6,523 nucleotides of DNA from NCBI GenBank assembly GCA_002509325.1, contig DADO01000136.1, forward strand, positions 10,226-16,748, in the 5' to 3' direction. This document shows, piece by piece, positions 1 through 3,981 of this stretch. The notes beneath the pieces are model-generated. The model was not told where the DNA came from and searched no databases. It was given only the letters and a program-made list of their open reading frames with translations. The position numbers were made by a program, and so were the translations under genes. How positions within the stretch are numbered: the stretch's first letter is position 1; every line of letters starts with the position of its first letter. Source of the DNA: Methanosarcina sp. UBA402 (GTDB lineage Archaea; Halobacteriota; Methanosarcinia; Methanosarcinales; Methanosarcinaceae).

Positions 1-110
1 TTTGGAATTCGAAAATTTAGAGACACAATCTCGAGTTTTGGGATAGACTCATAAAATAGATACGTACAGTTTAGATAAGCATAGATAAGGTTTGAAGAGT
101 AAAATCTGTG

Positions 111-148
111 GACTGCCGAAGAATTTAAAAAATACTCTTCGGATAGTC
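111..148. repeat. Hairpin-forming inverted repeat
   Basis: A perfect 7-bp inverted repeat (CCGAAGA at 116-122, TCTTCGG at 136-142) encloses a 13-base AT-rich loop. It is extended by a second 4-bp arm pair (GACT at 111-114, AGTC at 145-148) after small bulges. It lies about 120 bases beyond the stop of the metallo-hydrolase gene read on the minus strand. On that strand the loop contains a run of six T. It could act as a distant terminator or be a repeat remnant; the sequence does not decide. Confidence 0.5.
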
Positions 149-265
149 TCACGTTTTAACAAAAAGGATTGTTTACAGTCGAGATTCCAGTTTACGTTTT
201 GTATCTCGCTTTACGCTTTATATTTCATTTTATCCTTGATATACTTGATATTTTATTTTGCTGTG

Positions 266-1021
266 TCATAACTCAAGTCTCATCAGGTCTTCAGCAAGAA
301 TAACTTCTCCTTCAAAATACCCTTTCAGGTAGTTCACTGATTCTCTTTCATGCCCTCGCATTTCCGGATAGAAATGGGTAAGGCAGATACTTCCGATTTC
401 CTTATTATACTCTTCCATGAGGTCTGCAAGTGTCTCTGGGGTGGTGTGGTTTGTAACTTTCATGCCTGGGGGAAACGAGCACTCGTGGATCAGGAGGTCA
501 GCTTCTGCTGCAAGCTCCATTATTTTCCTGGAGGGTTCAGTGTCTCCTGAGTAAACGAATTCGCCGCCTTCTCCAGTCACGCGGTAAGCCAGAGTTGGAG
601 TGCTGTGCGTGGCTGCCGTGCAGCTAATCTCGCAGTCAAAACCCTCGGGAGTAAATTCTTTTCCGGGGAAGAGCTCAATGACATCTACATCCACTTTTTC
701 CAGCAGATACTCATAAGCGTCTAGCACTTTCGAAAACCATTCTTCGGTCCCTTCAGGCCCGTAAACCTTCATACTGGTGCTCCCGCGGAGCCAGTTTGCT
801 TTGATAAGAGGATGCAGGTCAGCTACGTGGTCGAGGTGAAGGTGCGAGAGTAATACAGTATCTACCTCGGTGTGGGAAACCCCAGCCTCAGGAAACCTGC
901 TCAATACGCCGCTTCCGCAATCGATAAGTAATGGCTTTTCTTCCAGCCTCACAAGCATTCCGGACTGTACCCTGTTCTTCTGCGGGATCGCAACTCCAGT
1001 GCCAAGAAATGTAATTTCCAT
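266..1021 (-). CDS. RNase Z-like metallo-beta-lactamase-fold hydrolase
   Basis: This 251-residue protein has the full metal-binding set of the metallo-beta-lactamase superfamily, in the RNase Z/ElaC branch. The HxHxDH motif is H60-L-H62-L-D64-H65. H139 lies in a THSTPTLAYR segment, D160 in the YSGDT motif, H179 in an IHECSF segment, H192 in NHTTP, and H216 in a LTHFYPE segment. Together these would bind two zinc ions and activate water for phosphodiester (or similar ester) hydrolysis in the cytoplasm. The protein is about 50 residues shorter than typical tRNA 3'-processing RNase Z, and no long GP-rich exosite arm is visible between the HxHxDH and H139 regions. True tRNase Z activity is therefore uncertain; another phosphodiesterase role is equally possible. 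The ATG is the natural start because the MEITFLGTG strand is the canonical N-terminus of the fold. There is no clear Shine-Dalgarno sequence, and the AT-rich dyad 16-42 bases upstream suggests a short or absent leader. The gene is divergent from tRNA-Leu and appears complete. Confidence 0.93.
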   Translation of the reverse strand: MEITFLGTGVAIPQKNRVQSGMLVRLEEKPLLIDCGSGVLSRFPEAGVSHTEVDTVLLSHLHLDHVADLHPLIKANWLRGSTSMKVYGPEGTEEWFSKVLDAYEYLLEKVDVDVIELFPGKEFTPEGFDCEISCTAATHSTPTLAYRVTGEGGEFVYSGDTEPSRKIMELAAEADLLIHECSFPPGMKVTNHTTPETLADLMEEYNKEIGSICLTHFYPEMRGHERESVNYLKGYFEGEVILAEDLMRLEL

Positions 1022-1036
1022 GAATTAGAGAATAAA

Positions 1037-1063
1037 CTTTAAATAATTTAACTTTATTTAAAG
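1037..1063. promoter_or_regulatory. AT-rich dyad, probable TATA region for the hydrolase gene
   Basis: CTTTAAATAA (1037-1046) and its exact reverse complement TTATTTAAAG (1054-1063) are separated by 7 bases. Each arm contains a TTTAAATA-like archaeal TATA core. The distal arm (1054-1063) is placed to start minus-strand transcription near 1030, about 10 bases before the hydrolase ATG at 1021. That matches the lack of a Shine-Dalgarno sequence. Read on the plus strand, the same arm would start near 1087-1090 and give the tRNA a leader of about 30 bases, so the dyad could serve both directions. Use in both directions is inference. Confidence 0.5.
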
Positions 1064-1068
1064 CATGT

Positions 1069-1110
1069 CCGCACAACGAATTTTTGCGGCTCAAAAAAAC
1101 CTGTTTTTTT
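1069..1110 (+). other. Two inverted repeats just upstream of the tRNA
   Basis: CCGCA (1069-1073) pairs with TGCGG (1085-1089). Right after it, AAAAAAAC (1093-1100) pairs with GTTTTTTT (1103-1110), leaving only two bases between. The second pair ends six bases before the mature tRNA 5' end. The two may fold in the tRNA leader or form a small stem followed by a T run; no function is shown. Confidence 0.4.
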
Positions 1111-1116
1111 CAAAAC

Positions 1117-1201
1117 GCGAGGGTTGCCCAGCCAGGTCAAAGGCGCCAGACTTAAGATCTGGTATCGAAGGATTTCGTGGGTTCAAATCCCATCCCTCGC
1201 A
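1117..1201 (+). tRNA. tRNA-Leu (anticodon UAA)
   Basis: A complete cloverleaf of 85 bases. The acceptor GCGAGGG (1117-1123) pairs fully with CCCTCGC (1194-1200), followed by the discriminator A at 1201. The anticodon stem is CCAGA/TCTGG (1146-1150 with 1158-1162), with loop CTTAAGA and anticodon TAA at 1153-1155, which reads the leucine codon UUA. The long class II variable arm (about 1163-1176) is typical of tRNA-Leu. The T arm is 1177-1193 with a TTCAAAT loop. CCA is not encoded, so it is added after transcription. No intron is present. A run of five T (1207-1211) six bases downstream fits archaeal termination. Confidence 0.97.
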
Positions 1202-1206
1202 CTAAA

Positions 1207-1211
1207 TTTTT
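1207..1211 (+). terminator. T-run terminator of tRNA-Leu
   Basis: Five consecutive T start six bases after the tRNA discriminator base, the usual kind of intrinsic stop for archaeal tRNA transcription. There is no hairpin beyond the tRNA itself. Confidence 0.5.
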
Positions 1212-1221
1212 GGGATATAGG

Positions 1222-1304
1222 TGAGGTTTTGCCATTTTCCATAAAATTACTTATTTTTCAATAATATGTGATAATAATATTTATTTTGTAAGAAAATTTG
1301 TTTA
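1222..1304 (+). repeat. Dispersed direct repeat, copy 1
   Basis: This segment begins TGAGGTTTTGCCATTTTC and ends AAAATTTGTTTA. It matches 1662-1744 over 83 bases without gaps: counting by eye gives about 14 differences (roughly 83% identity), an offset of exactly 440 bases. The similarity stops sharply at both edges. It starts 20 bases after the tRNA. It is probably an end or a solo copy of a mobile or dispersed repeat; the family is not recognised. Confidence 0.75.
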
Positions 1305-1488
1305 AAATAGTTTAAAATCAATTTAATGTACTTTTAGTTCCAATAATTTAAATTAAATAGATTATAATCATATAATTAAGAGAAAAAACCTAATTAAATT
1401 TTCAACACATATTTAATATTTATAATTTTATGCAATTTGTAAAAAATATTACATTAAATGTTAATCTTTTGAACATACGTAATATTAA

Positions 1489-1626
1489 TTAAGTTCTAAT
1501 GGCCTAATTTCATATTCAGCTCTATCTGGTGGTGCTATTTTAAAGGCATTAGATGTAATTTTTTGGATAAATAAACAATTAGATGAGGTTTTGCCAAAAT
1601 TAATGAAAATGTTTAAAAACAGATAA
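1489..1626 (+). pseudogene. Possible C-terminal gene remnant
   Basis: An open frame of 45 codons begins right after a TAA (1486-1488) and ends at TAA 1624-1626. It has no ATG, GTG or TTG in its first half. The peptide includes ISYSALSGGAILKALDVIF and ends KLMKMFKNR. Its composition (a small-residue and hydrophobic segment followed by a basic amphipathic end) looks more protein-like than the surrounding AT-rich DNA, and GC rises locally. No family is recognised. It could be the tail of a deleted gene lying upstream of the TPR remnant, or chance. Confidence 0.3.
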
Positions 1627-1638
1627 ACGGCCTATAAT

Positions 1639-1660
1639 TTATTTTTTAGCTAAAAAATAA
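1639..1660. repeat. 22-bp perfect palindrome
   Basis: The DNA is a perfect inverted repeat centred on AGCT at 1648-1651, with six T on the left (1642-1647) and six A on the right (1652-1657), extending to 1639 and 1660. It sits 12 bases after the stop of the possible gene remnant and directly against the left edge of repeat copy 2. It could be a bidirectional terminator or part of the repeat insertion site. Confidence 0.6.
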
Positions 1661-1661
1661 C

Positions 1662-1744
1662 TGAGGCTCTGCCATTTTCTACTAAATTCCTTTATTTTCA
1701 ATAATATTTGATAAAACTATTTATTTCGCAAAAAAATTTGTTTA
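1662..1744 (+). repeat. Dispersed direct repeat, copy 2, at the TPR truncation point
   Basis: This copy begins TGAGGCTCTGCCATTTTC and ends AAAATTTGTTTA, and aligns without gaps to 1222-1304. Its right edge (1744) coincides, within a codon, with the first residue of recognisable TPR sequence (Leu-Ala from 1742). The repeat therefore marks the breakpoint that removed the 5' part of the TPR gene. Confidence 0.75.
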
Positions 1745-2056
1745 GCGACCATTCATCATGATCAAGGCAACTACGAAGAAGCAATAGAAAGTTATAACCA
1801 AGCATTAAAAATAAGAGAAGAAATTGGGGATAAAATAGAAATTGCAGGCATATTGAACAATATTGGAGGAATTCAAAGAGAAAGACAAGAATATGCTCTT
1901 TCTCTCCAAGCTTATCTAAAAGCTTTTTCGATTTCCAAGGAAATTAACTCTCCACAATTTCAGATAATTGAGAAAAATATCTTTTATTTAAGGGGAGAAT
2001 TGAGAAATAAGGAGTTTAATGCTATATTAAGAAAATTGAGGGCTGGAAATGACTAA
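1742..2056 (+). pseudogene. 5'-truncated tetratricopeptide-repeat gene
   Basis: The frame is open from 1715 to the TAA at 2054-2056. Recognisable protein begins at 1742, just inside repeat copy 2, and runs 104 residues. It begins as a classic TPR unit (LATIHHDQGNYEEAIESY, then NQALKIREEIGDK), continues with a second, more divergent unit (ILNNIGGIQRERQEYALSL and following residues), and ends in a charged helical tail. TPR proteins are helical scaffolds for protein binding. The repeat unit resembles the kinesin-light-chain type (TPR_12) common in archaeal CHAT, NACHT or STAND-associated proteins, but no effector domain is left. There is no ATG in frame and the first possible start is a TTG at 1853, inside the second repeat, so the gene is a 3' remnant. 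Its stop overlaps the ATG of the next gene (2049) by 8 bases, showing that it was the upstream gene of an operon. Confidence 0.75.
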
Positions 2057-2258
2057 TTAACTTGTAAAATGCTCTCATTTTGGATATCGATACCGTACGA
2101 ATATAGAACAAATTGTTGAAGATGGCGAGACAGTAGCAGTACGCTTAGGATTTCCCGATATAAAGAATATATTCAGAAAAAATGTTGCTGAAAAACTCTT
2201 CATAGATCTCACATGCCCTAATTGCAAAAAAGAGTTTGAATATGAAGTGAAAACATGA
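2049..2258 (+). pseudogene. Small zinc-ribbon protein gene with in-frame stop at codon 4
   Basis: The original start is readable: ATG at 2049, preceded by a GAGG-type ribosome site, overlapping the end of the TPR gene. Codon 4 is TAA (2058-2060). After it the frame stays open for 65 codons to TGA 2256-2258, which overlaps the next gene as ATGA. The downstream frame has no start codon of its own except a GTG near the end. The 69-codon product would be a two-knuckle zinc ribbon. The C-terminal knuckle CPNC (C56, C59) is intact, but the N-terminal knuckle reads CSHF (C8, F11) where CxxC is expected; TTT at 2079-2081 is one base from TGT. Both lesions can be explained by a single G-to-T change (GAA to TAA, TGT to TTT), if those were the ancestral codons. 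The stop is TAA, so pyrrolysine readthrough is not an explanation. The family is not recognised. Confidence 0.65.
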
Positions 2259-2712
2259 GTAATGAGGATTCCAGAGGAAAGGGTGCTGAAGAAGAAGTTC
2301 CTGTAATAGCGGCAGAACCGAACCCTTTCTGGAAGCAGAATGCCGAAAAACTTGTTGGGGAATCGATTTCCAGCGTGGAAGACTCTGCAAAACAGTTTGT
2401 TACCATAACAGGGCTGCTAGAAGGGATTTATTTTCACGCCGTAGCGTTTTCGGATGTAAGATATGCAGAAGGAAGTTCACTGTTAATATACGTATCTCCG
2501 GTAATCCTCTGGCTTTTAAGTTTGATTTTGCGGTAATGGTGCTGGTCAGGAAAAAATATGGTCTGAACATAAATTCAAGCCGGGGTTCTAAGGAGAAATT
2601 CGAGGAAATCCTGGAAGGGAAATATAATTTTTTACGGATATCCGGTTTGTTTTTGATCCTCAGTTTTTTGGCGCTTACTACCGCTATTTTTCATTATTTG
2701 AGGATAATTTAA
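2255..2712 (+). pseudogene. Small three-helix membrane protein gene, split by a frameshift
   Basis: Frame 1 starts with ATG at 2255 (ATGA overlap with the zinc-ribbon gene) and stops at TAA 2534-2536 after 93 codons. A second frame continues without a break (58 codons from ATG 2536 to TAA 2710-2712). Adding one T to the four-T run at 2526-2529 joins them into a single 152-residue protein reading SLIFAVMVLVRKK across the joint, in the middle of a membrane helix. The repaired protein has a soluble acidic N-terminus (residues 1-45), a moderately hydrophobic segment (about 48-66, TGLLEGIYFHAVAF), a clear helix (about 75-99), a basic loop (about 99-125) and a last helix (about 127-149). No canonical slippery heptamer is present, so programmed frameshifting is unlikely. 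The function is unknown. Linkage to TPR and zinc-ribbon genes suggests a shared membrane-linked sensing or signalling role, which is inference. Confidence 0.7.
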
Positions 2713-3185
2713 ACCTATTACGCAGCCATTACAACCAAAGTCTGATTATAGAATAATTTGTATATTTTTTAATTTATGTTTGCGTTAAAATTTTTGATCT
2801 GGATATATTTTTCCATTGAATACAATTTTTGATATAATTAATTTAAAATAATTTAGGTTATTAGTATACTCTGGAGTTGGGGAATAGAGTTAGGGGATAA
2901 ACGAGATCTACCACATAGAAGAATTTCCTGGAGGCTGCTGATCTTTCTTCGAACTGTATGCTTGGGGGAGCATAACTTCGGAGAGGCTGTATTGGGGGAT
3001 GCAGTAGACGGACAGAGCCTCTGGGTTTCTTCCTAAATAACTGTTTTTCTGTGTTTTTCTTGTGCTTGTTAATGCTTTTTCCGTTTCACTCGCTCAGGTG
3101 GACTAATTTCCAGAGTTTCAGCTTCTTTCATGCCCTTTCATGCTGACAGATAGACGGATAGATCACTGTCTCTTTGTCGGAGTGT
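2713..3185. other. Intergenic region without a convincing gene
   Basis: The first 150 bases are AT-rich and featureless. From about 2870 to 3030 the GC content rises and there are small inverted repeats: ATGCT/AGCAT around 2958-2973, and AGAGGCT (2982-2988) with AGCCTCT (3016-3022). On the minus strand this part stays open for about 50 codons in one frame, but it has no start codon and no recognisable motif. It may be decayed coding DNA. The remainder up to the DUF2207 stop shows nothing clear, and no strong terminator was seen for the minus-strand gene. Confidence 0.6.
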
Positions 3186-3666
3186 TTATCCGGCACCTCC
3201 TCCGCCTCCCCCAGAGCCGCCACCTGCACCTTCTCCATCTCCTCCACCACCAGGGCTGGAAGAGGAGTAGGCTTCCACGAAGCCGGAGTTAAGTTGACCA
3301 TAATTGTAGTATGTGTCATAATAATGGCACTGCCTTAGCTGTTCCGCCGGAACTATAAGAGACATGCTCCGAAGAACTTCCTTTGCGATGCCAAAAGATG
3401 TTGCATACACAAGATAGGAGTTCCAGGTCTCTAGTGAATCGGGAGTTTGATCTTTGAGGACAGAAATATCTGTGAGATATCTTTTAAAATTATTCCAGCG
3501 TTCGTAGTAAAGTCTTCCTTCAGGAGTCCAGCGCACGAATACGTTTTCGAAAAAGTATGAGAACATAAATATAAAAAATCCGAATCCGCCAATTAGAAGA
3601 ACCAGTGTATTCAGATTTGTTGCAAGAGAAAATTCATTTTCAGGAAAATTGTCAGAAATTACGAAA
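3186..3666 (-). pseudogene. DUF2207 membrane protein, C-terminal fragment
   Basis: About 160 residues match the C-terminal part of DUF2207 (YciQ-like) membrane proteins. In order they are a transmembrane segment (LNTLVLLIGGFGFFIFMF and following), a FVRWTPEGRLYYERW segment, the family-typical block with FKRYLTDISVLKDQTPDSL and WNSYLVYATSFGIAKEVL, then a Ser/Gly-rich tail ending GGSGGGGGGAG, as in complete members. Full proteins have roughly 550-650 residues, so the N-terminal extracytoplasmic domain and first helices are missing. The frame can be extended to a TTG at 3728, but those extra ~20 residues are encoded by the palindromic element at 3667-3736 and do not resemble DUF2207. The break coincides with that element. 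The fragment has no good start or ribosome site and is almost certainly not functional. The family's function is not established. Confidence 0.8.
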
Positions 3667-3736
3667 AAATCAAATTGCGGGCGGCCACCCCACCTTAAAA
3701 GGTGGGGTATGCTTCGGGCCGCCCGCAATTTGATTT
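3667..3736. mobile_element. 70-bp nested palindromic element at a gene breakpoint
   Basis: The outer arms are perfect 20-bp inverted repeats (3667-3686 and 3717-3736) whose core is GCGGGCGGCC/GGCCGCCCGC. Inside them lies a second perfect 10-bp inverted repeat, ACCCCACCTT (3687-3696) and AAGGTGGGGT (3699-3708), followed by an unpaired ATGCTTCG (3709-3716). As RNA or single-stranded DNA it would form one long hairpin with an 8-base bulge on one side. It is far more GC-rich than its flanks and joins DUF2207 coding sequence to unrelated DNA. The inner hairpin next to a short unpaired stretch recalls subterminal palindromes of IS200/IS605-type elements or their non-autonomous derivatives. That assignment is inference; no transposase is present. 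Confidence 0.6.
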
Positions 3737-3748
3737 GGTTCGGCTTTT

Positions 3749-3765
3749 TATGGTTTCTGCTCCTT
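3749..3765 (-). promoter_or_regulatory. Orphan ribosome-binding site facing the palindrome
   Basis: On the minus strand AAGGAG (3765-3760) lies 8 bases upstream of ATA (3751-3749), followed by a short basic frame that runs into the palindromic element and stops there. The spacing is ideal for a start codon, so this may be the original translation start of the DUF2207 gene with ATG changed to ATA and most of the N-terminal coding region deleted. It may also be chance in an A/G-rich strand. Confidence 0.25.
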
Positions 3766-3807
3766 TTTATTTTATTTGTTATTGCTTTTAGTATTTTTTT
3801 CTGTTTC

Positions 3808-3921
3808 TCATTGTTTTCTTTTCTCTTTCCTTTTTCCTAGCTCCATCCTTTTTCCTAGTTCCATCCCTATTACTACCCCAATTCCAATAAAAATCCCATT
3901 GCGTATTCCATTTACATTCAT
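3808..3921 (-). CDS. Possible 37-residue small membrane protein
   Basis: An ATG-started frame of 37 codons lies between the AOR gene (60 bases upstream) and the DUF2207 remnant, on the same strand. The peptide has a short glycine-patterned hydrophobic segment (NGIFIGIGVVIG, residues 8-19) followed by two exact copies of MELGKR (residues 20-31) and a lysine/arginine-rich tail: a single-helix membrane protein with a basic cytoplasmic end. The repeat comes from an 18-bp tandem duplication in the DNA. No strong ribosome site is seen. It could be a real small protein co-transcribed after AOR, or a chance frame in A/G-rich DNA. Confidence 0.3.
   Translation of the reverse strand: MNVNGIRNGIFIGIGVVIGMELGKRMELGKRKEKRKQ
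3829..3864. repeat. 18-bp tandem duplication
   Basis: CCTTTTTCCTAG is followed by CTCCAT in the first unit (3829-3846) and TTCCAT in the second (3847-3864), so the two 18-bp units differ by one base. The length is a multiple of three and keeps the minus-strand small frame open, giving MELGKR twice. The one difference is synonymous in that frame (GAG/GAA). Confidence 0.8.
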
Positions 3922-3981
3922 CAATTAAGGCTTCTATCAACCAATTGTTACCAGAAATCAGCCTTCAAGGGATTTCTTAAT

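Larger units (their letters stand above)
1212..1741. other. Gene-poor, extremely AT-rich interval
   Basis: No intact gene is visible on either strand. The stretch from about 1300 to 1495 is almost pure A/T, with many TTTAAAAT-like words and small palindromes and no reading frame of note. The interval contains two copies of a direct repeat, a 45-codon open frame that may be a gene remnant (1489-1626) and a 22-bp palindrome (1639-1660), each listed separately. Confidence 0.7.

Noticed and set aside
888..1094. Minus-strand frame overlapping the start of the hydrolase gene
   Set aside because: It lies in another frame of a clear metallo-hydrolase gene, crosses its promoter region and shows no motif.
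1117..1201. tRNA-Leu as an attachment site of an integrated element
   Set aside because: No duplicated tRNA 3' end and no integrase were found in the window; the only similar word, AAATCCCAT near 3890, is too short to count.
2058..2060. Recoding of the early stop codon as pyrrolysine
   Set aside because: Pyrrolysine uses UAG; this codon is UAA.
2145..2406. Two minus-strand frames opposite the zinc-ribbon and membrane-protein genes
   Set aside because: They are shadows: the plus strand shows operon junctions, a CxxC knuckle and membrane helices, while the minus peptides show no family features.
3128..3319. Minus-strand frame overlapping the DUF2207 tail
   Set aside because: The DUF2207 frame carries the family block and Gly-rich tail; this frame is its shadow.
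3649..3840. Plus-strand frame with a very hydrophobic tail
   Set aside because: It begins in the antisense of DUF2207, passes through the palindrome and ends in a T/C-rich tract; the phenylalanine/leucine richness is a composition effect.
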